Positions 9,811-21,785 of a stretch of DNA of 64,000 nt are shown here, piece after piece. The stretch's first letter is position 1. Each line of letters begins with the position of its first letter. The position numbers were made by a program, and so were the translations under genes. The DNA is from Ephydatia muelleri (Eukaryota; Porifera; Demospongiae; Spongillida; Spongillidae): contig JABACO010000009.1 in NCBI GenBank assembly GCA_013339895.1, positions 6,798,020 to 6,862,019 of the forward strand. The letters are read 5' to 3'. The notes under the pieces are model-generated. The model was not told where the DNA came from. It saw only the letters and a program-made list of their open reading frames with translations, and searched no databases.

Positions 9811-12216
9811 ATTTGTTACGTGGGTCAGCGAGCAACTTTAATAGTGACTTCCCAATACACATTGTTCACACTACCTTCCACTCTCCAACACACCCCACCA
9901 GGCCATTACACACCTCTCCCTCCCTCACCCAGGTGGACACATCCATATAGGGTCTATAGGGTCTACTTCATAGTGGGCAAACCACTTACTGTTGACATCT
10001 CTTCTGATGTCGAAAATCTTGATCAGCAGCGCTTGTCAGCCAGTTTCCATTGTGGTTCCATTTCACACACATCACAGTAGCCTTGTCGGCATGGCTAAAT
10101 TTAGAACGAATTGTGTGAAAGTGAAACTGAACTCTCATATGCTATCCAGCAGAAATATCATTGCACAGTTCTTGGCTATGACCACATGCGTGCATAATGC
10201 TCATGGTCACACCCAGAATACTGCCAAATGGGGATGGGCACCGTAGGGACACATCTTGCAGGCACTCAGTCCAGCCCTGAGGTCTCAGAGCTTCAGTTGA
10301 CTGCTGGTATCGCGGGCGTCCACTTCCCCGCTGAGGCCCGCTCTTTGTATCGAGCCCGAAAGTGGAAACGTACAGTACCCCCGGCGTTTCGTATCGATCG
10401 GGCCAGAAAGGTACCCCCCCCTTTTTTTTTTACAGCAGTCCTATTAATCAATGCCCCATGAGAATCTCCCTCGATCGGACACTCGGACACTACGCGAACA
10501 GTGACTGCCATTTATAGGATGCCAAACCTAACTTGACTACCGGCATACTGTAGCGCACCGCAAACGTCGATCGGAGAGAACATTTACGGTATACTTAGGC
10601 CCTATAATATACACTAGGTATGCGGGTCAAGCTATGGTTGTTACGCACATGTACAGCACCTAAGCACCTCAGTTATAACATACCTGAGTATCTCTGTTGC
10701 AATGCTTCCCTGAATCAGACTCACTCACTCACGCCCGTTAAAAACGTCCATTACGTCATGCAATCATTGTGAAGAATTAATAATGAAGACATTCAGTATC
10801 TCAATCACTAAAAGTGACTCAGGAACCTAGAGAAGTAGGCAAAAGAGTGTTTTATGGTAACATACACCTGCCTCGATGATCTGGTTAACATAATAATAAA
10901 CGTTTTTTTACCACAACTATCACAGATATGTACAAACGTCTTGAAAAACCCTAATTTGTATCAAATTTCTACAGGTGTCTATGGACGTGTTGTTTTAGGG
11001 CCATGGAACCCACAGATAGACCATGAAAATTTTTGTTTCATCAATAAAGCATAGCTTATGATGTGCTTCACTATATTTTTCAACGTTTTTGTCCTTTCCT
11101 GATTTAAGTTGAACAGAAATGCACTTTGTTCCATACATTTCAATGGACGCGTGCGCGGAAAATGCACGGACGTTTGCAATGACGCGTCAGGAATACGTCA
11201 CGAGCGTCTGGCAATGGCTCATGCATGCATGCATGCACAGAATATTTATATTCATTTGGGTAAGTTTCCGAGAAAATGAAAAGTGGAAAAAGTTATAAAA
11301 ATGCTTCACGTTTGAATCGCTAAACCTCCGTAAAGGTTTAAGCTATCAACTTCCTATTTCGAACACGTCTTGCCACACCACTTCTCTCTACGGAAATCGA
11401 TGTTGGTGTCTTACCCGTGCTCCTTGCCGACGTTACAAGGCACAGTACCCCGAGGGGTTCAAAATACATTAATTATGACTCTTATCTCTCAATACAAAAA
11501 CAAGATTATATATACTTCTATTAATACTAGCTAGTATGCAGCTAGTTTATGCATTTTTGTCATAAGTGAGGCGAAGAGCAATAAAAATTTCTACAACTTC
11601 GTGTGCATTGACGATACAGTTATAATGAATGTTCATCATTGCTAATCCTGCTGCATCAATTACTTGTATCGGTGCTTCCTGTTCTCTTGACGTAGTCAAT
11701 GATTCCTGGCGGCTTACATCATGATCACTGCTGAATAAGCCTCTATATGAAGCAATAACTGTTCATTGATGAATAAATAGGCACAAACCTCTTTGGGTTT
11801 GACACAAATTGTAGAATTGATCCTTGTCGCTTACTCATTACTATACGTAGCACATGCAGTTCTGGTGAAGCAGAGTTGTTATTACGTTGCAGTTTTACTT
11901 ACCCTGGATGTTCTGAAGATGAATGAAAAAGATGCAATAACAACTTCAATTCGCAATTGTAAACGCTGTAAGTGAAAAACTATCCCGGCTTTGCGAGGGG
12001 AAATCTTTACAAACTTATATAAGGTAGCGTTGAACAATATAAGGGCCAATGGTGCACGATTTAATTGATGCCAGGATTGTAGCATCGTGGGATACATTGT
12101 GAACACTTCCTTCATACGTGTATGTATAACATCAGCAGGCACACAGTACGATTACGTAAGCAATATAATTAGATGAACGGACGGGGGAGGAATGCACGTG
12201 CCCCTTGTGCCCCCCC

Positions 12217-12236
12217 CACACACACACACACACTGT

Positions 12237-12294
<58 letters not shown>
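12217..12294. repeat. (CA)n microsatellite
   Basis: Nearly pure CA repeats interrupted once (CACTGTGACA at about 12231-12240). Flanked by C-runs on the left and CATCCGCCCCTG on the right. Confidence 0.95.
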
Positions 12295-12295
<1 letters not shown>

Positions 12296-12630
12296 CCGCC
12301 CCTGACTGAATATTAGTAGGTGAAATGCTACATGATGTTAATGCTATTAGGTTACGTTAATGTATATTGCGTATTACAGTGTATCATTTGTTTTCTGTTT
12401 TAGAGATCCAATCATAGCGTCCTTCTATGAGGACAATACAGGTATGAGAGATGAAACTTATATGATGGGGCAAGGACATGGAAGAGGATGTGGCCAATAT
12501 GACGGAGGACGAGATGGGTTGCTTATTAGCAATGTTTGTCTGTTTAAGGTCTGGGAACGAGACTTTTGTTACTGTTGTCTATTGTGTGACAATCTTACGA
12601 ACAATTATTCCATGAAATAAGTAAATTATC

Positions 12631-12790
12631 TATGAGAAAGTTGGTGGTATATAGGATTTGAAGGCAATCGGTTATTTCGAATAGATAAAAATCACTAATT
12701 GATAATTCCAAGTAATGCTAAGTTGCTATTCGAGCGGATAGGTTTTTGCGAATATTCGAATAACCTGATAACCGGTTACACACCATACGT
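12631..12790. repeat. Fragments of two dispersed repeat families
   Basis: 12631-12670 (TATGAGAAAGTTGGTGGTAT...) matches one arm of the palindromic element at 58495-58718. 12718-12790 (ATAGGTTTTTGCGAATATTC and CCTGATAACC) matches 40280-40350. Both are present here only as partial copies. Confidence 0.6.
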
Positions 12791-14372
12791 TGTTTCCTCT
12801 CTTTTTACACCACTAGGTTTATGTTTCTCCATTCGGAGGTACTTCGGTATTCGTCGTCAGCATCACAATTCGCCCATTATTCGAATACCTAGACCAAACA
12901 TTGTACGACAAGCATTGATCTATTTTTGGGATCAAACAACGGTCTATATTTGGGATCGAACAACGGTCTATTTTTGAGATCGAACAGCGGACCGTTTCTC
13001 CGACCGACCAGCCAAACGTACTATGGGATATAGGTGGTACCTTGCATGACGTCACACTATTCGACATACAATACAATACTACTTGAGGCGAGCAGTATGG
13101 TTCACAGAGACGACCCAATAGTCGACCGTAAGTTAGTATATCACTATCAGGCAATGATGCATATACATGCACATGCAGGGCTATAGTCGATACTGGAGGC
13201 AGCAGAAGACAATCCTGGTCATACTCGGCTAATGCACCACGTGGTTGTTGGGTTAGTGTGTATGCTGGCTACACTGGCGCAGTAGCAGTAAACTAACGGC
13301 ATCGCTATACCTTCAGGCTAACATGGCTCAAGAAAAGGCTCGCTGCGCTGGGACTTAAACGGCGCAACGTTGTGGAAACACGCCTTACACTTGTACATCA
13401 GATCAGGCCATTACGGTCAGTACTTTTTGCCGGGCTATGCAAATACAGAGTGGCGTGACGTCTCCACGTGGGGGGCATAGAATGAACTTCAAACGTCCAA
13501 CTGCTGCCTCGGATACCGGGCAATGTGGAGATTGCTACAATTGAAGTACCGGTACACTATTAAAAGGTAGCCTCATCTTTGGGTGAGGTACACGTGATCC
13601 TCCTTGACATACATCACTCATGAATCTAGATCCACTGTGATGATGCTACTGGCAGTAATGGATCCTATTGCTTCACGACTACGTGACTATCGGAGTATGC
13701 ACATGCAGATCCAGTTGAGGACGATTGTCGGTGACGCGGGGACCTCTCGTTGCTGGCCGATGCAGACGAATGAGTCTGAGACGATGATCGTTCGACCAGC
13801 GCAGAGCCCGCAAGTGTCTTTTTGAGGGCTGCACACAATTGGTCCTGGAACACAGTATCATTAACTAGAGAATCCTCCTTCAACATCTTGCATGCAGTGC
13901 GGAAACAATTTCAATTTAATTATTATAAAATCATTTTTAGATTACAATTACAATTACAATCTCTTACTAGTATACATATTTTACACAACTGTTAAATCAT
14001 GTTGTTAAATGTCTCCAGCCAGCGCATCATATGTTACAGAGAACCAGGTGTGTTGTTCCTCCTAGCCATTTGCCTCATCATCATGATAACGAGAGTGTGA
14101 AGGACACAGCATACGATAGTTGCCATGAAAAGTTTATTTCTTTTTGTCCGGCGGGATGCTCCAGATGAAGTGTTCGATTTGCTGCGCTCAAGAGGACACG
14201 AACCACTGCTTAAGACTGACATATCAACACAATAAAATAACCTCCTCAGTTGAGGACGGATTTTGGTTTTACCATGCAAGCACACAAAACAAACCAGTTC
14301 AAATGCTCATACCACACAAACACTGCAATACAGCCACACTAATACAGTCAACAACACACAGATGTGAGGACA

Positions 14373-14382
<10 letters not shown>

Positions 14383-14403
<21 letters not shown>

Positions 14404-14440
14404 CACACCACACACACACCACACACACAGCTGTACAGTC
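14383..14440. repeat. (CA)n microsatellite inside transposon core
   Basis: CACACA tract with CCACA interruptions. CA-rich sequence continues less regularly to about 14650. Open frames through it are repeat artefacts. Confidence 0.9.
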
Positions 14441-14702
14441 AAAAGGTGTGACCACAAAAACAATCAAACACCTAGGTGGGGGAAGGGTTAATTGTTTTAG
14501 CACTGCACAAAGCAGCACACAAACACACAGCACAAATACACACACAGCACATATCACCCAAAACCACAGCACATACACACATATATCACACAGAAATACA
14601 CAGCACATGTCACACACACCACACAGTACATATAAAATACAAAACACAAACACTGAATACTCAAACACATCCTGCATAGATGCTACCAAGCATGTGACAT
14701 AC

Positions 14703-15380
14703 CTTCCAATTTTACTACTGCATCCAAATAGAACTTGACCACAACATCAGGGTCATTGTTAGTGGCAGTCAGCTCCAACCAAATGATCTTCCGTGAAAAT
14801 CTGGAGGAACACCGTGAAAATTATGAAACAAGATACAGAGACTACTTACCCATCAATACAAGCATGAATGGGGAAGCCAAACGGTTTGAGCTTGTCATAC
14901 CCATCGATGTGCCAACACCAGTTTGGACCCTGAAATGAAACACTAAGTTCAAGGTATAGGTAGCTGCACACATGGGGCTGTTCACATATTTTCTCCTTGT
15001 AAATCGTTTAACTTTACGTAGTCGTGAAGCAATAGGATCCATTACTGCCAGTAGCATCATCACAGTGGATCTAGATTCATGAGTGATGTATGTCAAGGAG
15101 GATCATGTGTACCTCACCCAAAGATGAGGCTACCTTTTAATAGTGTACCGGTACTTCAATTGTAGACATTGCCCGGTATCCGAGGCAGCAGTTGGACGTT
15201 TGAAGTTCATTCTATGCCCCCCACGTGGAGACGTCACGCCACTCTGTATTGCATAGCCCGGCAAAAAGTACTGACCGTAATGGCCTGATCTGATGTACAA
15301 GTGTAAGGCGTGTTTCCACAACGTTGCGCCGTTTAAGTCCCAGCGCAGCGAGCCTTTTCTTGATGTTAGCCTGAAGGTAT
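14703..15380 (-). pseudogene. Integrase-like (DDE/rve) transposase with introns
   Basis: Conserved blocks appear in order on the minus strand: a helix-turn-helix-like start (KKRLAALGLKRRNVVETRL, about 15365-15310), LGYRAM (about 15180), MDPIASRLRKVKRFTRRKYV (about 15050-14990), then exon 14929-14850 with GPNWCWHIDGYDKLKPFGF, and exon 14800-14703 with GFSRKIIWLEL and NNDPDVVVKFYLDAV. The junction GATGG|A restores Asp-Gly-Phe-Ser in phase. The WHIDGYDKL Asp is presumably the first catalytic residue. The block order matches a widespread eukaryotic family of integrase-core proteins. The third acidic residue region was not found, and stops occur in the N-terminal part, so this copy is probably dead. 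Confidence 0.7.
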
Positions 15381-15969
15381 AGCGATGCCGTTAGTTTACT
15401 GCTACTGCGCCAGTGTAGCCAGCATACACACTAACCCAACAACCACGTGGTGCATTAGCCGAGTATGACCAGGATTGTCTTCTGCTGCCTCCAGTATCGA
15501 CTATAGCCCTGCATGTGCATGTATATGCATCATTACCTGATAGTGATATACTAACTTACGGTCGACTATTGGGTCGTCTCTGTGAACCATACTGCTCGCC
15601 TCAAGTAGTATTGTATTGTATGTCGAATAGTGTGACGTCATGCAAGGTACCACCTATATATCCCATAGTACGTTTGGCTGGTCGGTCGGAGAAACGGTCC
15701 GCTGTTCGATCTCAAAAATAGACCGTTGTTCGATCCCAAATATAGACCGTTGTTTGATCCCAAAAATAGATCAATGCTAGTTAGCGCGGTAGCGGAAGTG
15801 GATGATCGTTTGATCGCGGAATGGGATCGATCGCAGAATCGGACCGCTGCTCCGTTGTTCGAACACGGAATCGGACCGTCGCTATATTGTTCAATCAAAA
15901 AACCGCTTGTCGTACAATGTTTGGTCGCGCGACCTCCAGGGCCACCGTAAAAGAATGACAGACTTCTCA

Positions 15970-16365
15970 TCTATGGAGAGCCGTTTGTTTCAAAATTCGA
16001 TCCGTATTTTTTTCATTCGATAACGCAAAATATCATTCGATAACGCCAAATTTCATTCGATGGGGAACGAGGATCATTCGATGGGGAACGAGGATCATTC
16101 GATGGGGAACGAGGATCATTCGATGGGGAACGAGGATTATTCGATCCTCGTTCCCCATCGAATGATCCTCGTTCCCCATCGAATTAAATTTGGCGTTATC
16201 GCATAAAGTGGAGAGCCGTTTGTTTCAAAATTCGATCCGTAATTTTTTCATTCGATAACGCCAAATTTCATTCGATGGGGAACGAGGATCATTCGATGGG
16301 GAACGAGGATCTATTCGATGGGGAACGAGGATCCTTCGATGGGGAACGAGGTGGTACGAGTTTAC
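15970..16365. repeat. Palindromic iteron array next to the transposon
   Basis: A module starting GGAGAGCCGTTTGTTTCAAA occurs twice in direct orientation (about 15977 and 16211). Each is followed by CATTCGATAACG repeats and by tandem ~21-22-bp units with core GATGGGGAACGAGGATC: four units at about 16058-16140, two inverted units at about 16142-16182, and four more at about 16273-16350. The array can fold into a large cruciform centred near 16140. Confidence 0.85.
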
Positions 16366-16808
16366 GGCGTTACCAGATCAGAGGTTTGGAGTACTCCGTC
16401 TTCTGTGCTATAGGAATGGCGTTTCCTCTCGTATATGTTTCTCAGCTATGTTTCTCAGCAGAACATCGCAGAAACTTAACTAAGCATGATTCGAGGAATG
16501 AAGAAAGGGTGAGTCTTTACTGCCTTTTTGTTGAGCGCAGTCCAAGCTATACTTATGTTTGCGTGCATATTTGCGTGAGTGTGCGTGTTGGTCAATACAC
16601 TTTTCTGTCGTTTGAGGAACGAATTAGACAGAATATACGAATGCAGTTTGAGACTAGCCAACAGTGATGGTGCTAATATGTGCAGAGAGTACGATGCAAG
16701 GTCGTGTTGATATGATGATGCAAGGTCAAGGGGCAGTAAAGGCCTCATGGTGAGCTGTTGATCAGTGCGTGCACATAGTTAGCCATGAGCCTACAGAATT
16801 GAGGCAAC

Positions 16809-16810
<2 letters not shown>

Positions 16811-16839
<29 letters not shown>

Positions 16840-16940
16840 TGTGTGTGTGTGTGTGGGTGTGTGGTGTGTGTGTGTGTGGGTGGTGTGTGGTGTGTGTGTG
16901 GTGTGTGTGTGTGTGGTGTGTGTGTGTGTGTGTGTGTGTG
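16811..16940. repeat. (GT)n microsatellite
   Basis: Impure GT tract with GTGTGGGTG interruptions. Frames on either strand are repeat translations. Confidence 0.95.
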
Positions 16941-17401
16941 CTAGAACACTGGTGAGTTAGCCATGTGGTCTGGTAGTATAAGAAAGGGATTTCGGGTATA
17001 TGTAAGAAGTGGGTTGGGTGAAGCGAGCATGATATAGGAGGAGAAATGAGTTGCACTTGGCTCAACATGTAATTAATGATGCAGAGAGACAAGAGCTGAA
17101 AGGAAGAGACCAGGATGAATGCATGTATAGGGAGCTCGAGAATAGGCCACTGTACTGACATTGAGAGGTATAATATGTATCGCCGGTTATTAGCACAGAT
17201 ATGTCGTTTGAACTTTGCATGTGTGGTGAACCTCTAACTGAATGCAACAGTCTGGCTGATTATGTTTCGTAGATACAGATCCAAAGCAGTGACCATGATC
17301 CGGTGGTGGATACGAGAAGGTGAACTGGACAAAACTTTTCAGTAATGTCTGAATGATATTTAATATAAAACTGCACAAGTCATTCCACGTTAATGTTACA
17401 A
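16941..17401. other. No gene seen before the gap
   Basis: Unremarkable sequence with no convincing coding segment up to the assembly gap. Confidence 0.4.
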
Positions 17402-18401
17402 NNNNNNNNNNNNNNNNNNNNNNNNNNNNNNNNNNNNNNNNNNNNNNNNNNNNNNNNNNNNNNNNNNNNNNNNNNNNNNNNNNNNNNNNNNNNNNNNNNN
17501 NNNNNNNNNNNNNNNNNNNNNNNNNNNNNNNNNNNNNNNNNNNNNNNNNNNNNNNNNNNNNNNNNNNNNNNNNNNNNNNNNNNNNNNNNNNNNNNNNNNN
17601 NNNNNNNNNNNNNNNNNNNNNNNNNNNNNNNNNNNNNNNNNNNNNNNNNNNNNNNNNNNNNNNNNNNNNNNNNNNNNNNNNNNNNNNNNNNNNNNNNNNN
17701 NNNNNNNNNNNNNNNNNNNNNNNNNNNNNNNNNNNNNNNNNNNNNNNNNNNNNNNNNNNNNNNNNNNNNNNNNNNNNNNNNNNNNNNNNNNNNNNNNNNN
17801 NNNNNNNNNNNNNNNNNNNNNNNNNNNNNNNNNNNNNNNNNNNNNNNNNNNNNNNNNNNNNNNNNNNNNNNNNNNNNNNNNNNNNNNNNNNNNNNNNNNN
17901 NNNNNNNNNNNNNNNNNNNNNNNNNNNNNNNNNNNNNNNNNNNNNNNNNNNNNNNNNNNNNNNNNNNNNNNNNNNNNNNNNNNNNNNNNNNNNNNNNNNN
18001 NNNNNNNNNNNNNNNNNNNNNNNNNNNNNNNNNNNNNNNNNNNNNNNNNNNNNNNNNNNNNNNNNNNNNNNNNNNNNNNNNNNNNNNNNNNNNNNNNNNN
18101 NNNNNNNNNNNNNNNNNNNNNNNNNNNNNNNNNNNNNNNNNNNNNNNNNNNNNNNNNNNNNNNNNNNNNNNNNNNNNNNNNNNNNNNNNNNNNNNNNNNN
18201 NNNNNNNNNNNNNNNNNNNNNNNNNNNNNNNNNNNNNNNNNNNNNNNNNNNNNNNNNNNNNNNNNNNNNNNNNNNNNNNNNNNNNNNNNNNNNNNNNNNN
18301 NNNNNNNNNNNNNNNNNNNNNNNNNNNNNNNNNNNNNNNNNNNNNNNNNNNNNNNNNNNNNNNNNNNNNNNNNNNNNNNNNNNNNNNNNNNNNNNNNNNN
18401 N
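17402..18401. other. Assembly gap, exactly 1000 N
   Basis: A run of 1000 N, a conventional scaffold-gap length, so its true size is unknown. Confidence 0.99.
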
Positions 18402-18725
18402 ACATTAGCAACAATACCAGGAAGGCAAGGAAAGGTTCAGAAGTGGCTTGATTAATGCGTGGGATCATAGTTGCCAGCAGTAGGGGGAGAGGGGAGGGGT
18501 CTATTTGACAGCAGTTCAATAACAAATCTCTCTCAGTTCCAAACAATTGCCTGGATCTTCAATTGTTAACTTTAATTACCTCGTTTCCCAAAACATGTTG
18601 CGTAGTGTTGATTAAGCTGGTACATGTAGAAACACTCAAATGACAAAGGATAAATTGATAGAGTTAAAGGTGACAGCAGAAATAGAATACACATAAGTTG
18701 AGAGAGCGATGATCAAGTTCACAGA

Positions 18726-19632
18726 TTATAGCAAGACACATGGCTTCTTATTATGCGCTTTCACAGGCTTGGATGGTCTCAGAACAGCTCTGACAGCCTC
18801 GTCAAACACAGTCCTCACATTCTTTTGTGTGATAGCAGAGCATTCTAGGAACTTGACGGCACCAATCTCCTTCTGCAACTGCAGACCCTGAGGAAGCGTT
18901 ATGGGTGTCAATCGCTTCTCTTTAAGCTTCTGAACTGTCTCTTATCATCTCGAAGGTCCATCTTTGTCCCCACGAGGACTATGGGTTGTATTTGGACAGT
19001 GGTGGCTCACTTCTGGGTACCACTGTGCATGTGGAGAATGAATCGATTGAAAGGCTTGATGCTCTATACAGTATTTTTACGACTTACTTTGGCCTTACGT
19101 TTTCATATGATGAAGGACTGACCAATGAGAAACAGACAAGGAAACATCCTATATGGGCCGTGGCAATTGATAAGTCTCAAGATGAAATTAAATAAGTACT
19201 TTTCACTTACTGTTAGAGGATAGAAAGTGGTCTCAATCTGTCATAATCCTCCTGACCTGGACATGCACGGATAGGACAAAAGCTCTGAATGCACAGCAAC
19301 GTATATAATGCAGACAGCTGTACACACCTGCGGTGTCCCAAAAGCCCATATTGATTGGCCTTCCGTCAATCATCACGTTAGCTGAATAATTATCAACCTG
19401 TAATTTTAATCTGCCAATAATGGGATGGAGACAGTTTGCAAAATAGAAAACTCACACAGTGGGAACATAGTCTCCGGGAACGGCGTTGGTTGTGTAGCTA
19501 ATCAAAAGGCAAGTCTTTCCCACAGCACTGTGGGTAAGGGGGGGAGGAAGAATACATAGTACATAGTTCAAATGAGTACTGAATAAAAAGCACTTACCCA
19601 TCTCCAACAACGACGCATTTTATTGATTGCAT
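18726..19632 (-). CDS. RAC1: RAC1-type Rho GTPase, six exons, with single-base indels
   Basis: Rac GTPases bind GTP at membranes to control actin. Exons on the minus strand: 19632-19598 ([12 protein letters not shown]), 19527-19456 (canonical P-loop [15 protein letters not shown]), 19397-19328 (DNYSANV, FWDTAG), 19256-19211 ([10 protein letters not shown]), 19148-19088 ([13 protein letters not shown]) and 19022-18726 ([21 protein letters not shown] and the prenylation box CVLL). Residues needed for nucleotide binding are canonical. At least five single-base discrepancies interrupt the frame: TTT/TT at the start of exon 3, TCTTAT/TCTAT in exon 4, GTTTTC/GTTTC in exon 5, and in exon 6 an extra A near 18990 and a missing G near 18943. 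Splice sites are intact, so sequencing error near the contig end is as likely as a pseudogene. Confidence 0.85.
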
Positions 19633-19639
19633 TTTTTAT

Positions 19640-20121
19640 TGCAGTTACTTTGGTTTGCTTGTATATGTATTTGTAGTGAAATGTGGCATCTCCGCGATGC
19701 TGTACTTATATATGCGGAGCGCGATCTAAAAATAGACCACAGCTATATAATCTATTTATAGCAGCATTCACGTGATCCCATGCTCCGTGAATATCACAAG
19801 CTGTTGCATAACCAAGCAAATGCAAGAGTTCAGTGACACATCCTAGCTACAAATTACAGACGCACAAGGGGGACCAGAGGAATAGAAGGAGACCAGACCA
19901 TGCAGAAAACACAGAAAGGACAGGAACGGAGTGGACCACAGAGCATTCAGCCTTCTTCCCAGCCGTCCGAGAGTGTAGAAATGGAGCAGCTTGCGGGTTA
20001 CTATACACAAAAACACATGTCATGTGTAGTTGCATCTTTTGTTAAGTGCTCTCAGACAGTGGCGGTCTGGGCATGAATTATCTGGGGGGGGGGGGGGGGG
20101 CACAACACTTATATGGCGCCC

Positions 20122-20153
<32 letters not shown>

Positions 20154-21340
20154 CAGCATAAATTAATAGCTATAAATGTACACAGAAAGTAGGCTTAGGT
20201 ATCAAATTTAATGCAAAATGTGACATGCATATATAGGATTGATGTGAAAGTGTTATAATAACGTTTTGGAGAGCTCCGATGAACTCCGTGCCAAACTGAT
20301 CGATTATTGAATCGCATGATAGGGAGAAGAGAATTTTACGTTCAACAGACATCATTAGCAATCATCATCACTTAGCGAATCAGTGTTGTCTACAACGTCC
20401 ATTTTAGGGCAGGTGCTAGAGAGGGTATGAAATCGATGGTACACGGCAGCAAAACTCAACATATCCAGAAATGAGCGGTCAAAAGTGAGAATAATTTACT
20501 CGCGGTTTGCGAATCACCGAATATTCCCGTATACCTTCCCATACCAATGTATGGGTTAGTTGTATACCAAGGACGCCAGATTTTTCCCAGGATTTGAAAT
20601 TTGAAAATGTTAGTATACTACATTTGTTATGATTTTTAGTGGTGTCGCCGTATTTTTCCTATTTAAGCTGGGGCTTCCCTAGGATTGTCATAACATTGTC
20701 CCCAAATGTACAGGTAGTCAATGACATTACAATATTCCACGGTCATTTGTGTCAATACCTTTACGATTTACGATTTTGATATTTGAAAATAATATAGCTA
20801 GTACATCGAAGAACTATAAAATGTACTAAAAACTAGACCTTCCTATAGAAAAATCGGCTTCCATACCCGGGAGAAGCATTTCATGTTGAATCTCCATCTC
20901 GTGCCCTCAAAATTGACTCACGTGCGGATAATTAGTTGAAGTGTGGCCCTCCTTCAGTTTTTTGATGGCATGAAATCGGTCCCAGACCTCTCATCGCGCT
21001 GCCCAAAAAGGTTTTCTACCAGTTGAGTTACTATGCGATCTTACCCGATGCGATCGGGATCGTTTGTATAAATCGCGCATGCAGTACCATCCAGACGTAG
21101 CTTCTTGACACACGCGTGCGCGCGTCACGAGTGATGATACCCGTGCGTGACTCGAGCATACTTGTGTTTCACACGCATCAGGTTAGTCGTGGCGCGAAGC
21201 GACATTTTCGAGACACGAACTCGCGTGATGGCACCCACTCCCTCAGTTGTAAAATACTATTGACAAAATTTCTACAATTCAGGAGCCCTTTGCTTGAATG
21301 CTAAACTAAGTTGTTTGTGAAGCCAGAACAGAGTAAGACT
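19640..21340. other. No gene seen; G-run/C-run hairpin
   Basis: No convincing gene. A run of 17 G at 20084-20100 faces a run of about 30 C at 20125-20154, with GGCGCCCGGGCCC between them, giving a strong potential stem. 20459-20480 carries an inverted relative of the repeat at 23885-23912. Confidence 0.45.
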
Positions 21341-21357
21341 ATGAGCTGTGTGTGTTG

Positions 21358-21475
21358 TTAGTGTGTGTGTGTGTGTTTGTACTGTGTGTGCGTGTGTGTG
21401 CGTGTGCGTGCGTGTGTGTTTGTGTGTGTGTGTGTGGTGTGTGTGTGTGTGTGTGTGTGTGTTGTGTGTGTGTGT
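21358..21475. repeat. (GT)n microsatellite
   Basis: Impure GT/GCGT tract of about 118 bp. Confidence 0.95.
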
Positions 21476-21602
21476 GCTTACAAGTGTGTACTAGTATAGA
21501 CCTATTATTATGTGCTTGACCTTACAATTGTGTGCTATGTAAACTGTGATTAGCCTAATCTGATGTTAGACTGCCTTGTAGCAGTTTTTTCTCTGAGAAC
21601 AG

Positions 21603-21785
21603 TAGGTCCAGGGTAGGCCTATGTAGGTACATGTAGGTCCAGGGTAGGCCTATGTAGGTACATGTAGGTCCAGGGTAGGCCTATGTAGGTACATGTATAT
21701 GTAGGTCCAGGATAGGCCTACATAGGTCCAGGGTACTAGTATAAGCCTATGTACTGTTAGGTACATTGTAGGTTCAGGGTGGTAC
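21603..21785. repeat. 31-bp minisatellite
   Basis: Three near-perfect tandem copies of a 31-bp unit built on GTAGGTCCAGGGTAGGCCTA and TGTAGGTACAT, then two or three degenerate copies. Flanked by a directly repeated sequence (CTATGTAAACTGTG... at 21534 and 21970). Confidence 0.85.

Larger units (their letters stand above)
5594..9814 (-). mobile_element. Decayed Ty3/gypsy-type LTR retrotransposon, 3' LTR not found
   Basis: Reading on the minus strand, the order is a primer-binding site, gag with a zinc knuckle, aspartic protease, reverse transcriptase, RNase H and integrase, which is the Ty3/gypsy gene order. The LTR edge is proposed at 9814, where element-sense sequence ends CGTAACA just before the primer site. 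At the other end, integrase-like coding stops near 5594 and no polypurine tract or second LTR is visible before the TTAA element flank. At least five frame interruptions break the polyprotein. It is an old, non-functional copy. Confidence 0.85.
9815..12892. other. LTR remnant and non-coding sequence
   Basis: The first few hundred bases should contain the 5' LTR of the gypsy element, but its outer end could not be fixed. Beyond that there is AT-rich sequence with no convincing gene. At 11271-11465 lies a repeat (TTATAAAAATGC, TTTGAATCGCTA and TTGGTGTCTTAC motifs) with relatives at 37640 and 59160. A (CA)n tract at 12217-12294 is bounded by CATCCGCCCCTG, a hAT-like terminus on the minus strand. 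Confidence 0.4.
12893..15923. mobile_element. DNA transposon with about 0.8-kb inverted terminal arms
   Basis: The left arm (12893-13685) and right arm (15017-15923) are near-identical inverted copies. They share ACCAAACATTGTACGACAAG at the outer end and CACGACTACGT at the inner end. The right arm contains about 120 extra bp (15779-15902). Each arm has diverged iterons of a GATCGAACAACGGTC-like unit near its outer end. The core between the arms (13686-15016) contains transposase exons on the minus strand and a CA microsatellite. Because the arms include the 5' coding part of the transposase, the left arm looks like an inverted duplication of the gene start. No clear target duplication was identified. 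Confidence 0.75.

Noticed and set aside
14348..14738. Frames of more than 110 codons on both strands
   Set aside because: CA/GT microsatellite translation inside the transposon core.
16058..16350. Regular ~22-bp repeats resembling a CRISPR array
   Set aside because: Units are contiguous without unique spacers and occur in both orientations in a eukaryotic context.
16275..16667. 130-codon frame beginning MGNEDHSMGNED
   Set aside because: Its repetitive start is produced by the tandem iterons; no conserved domain follows.
17353..18546. Open frames of 350-390 codons on both strands
   Set aside because: They consist of the assembly gap (N) and contain no real sequence.
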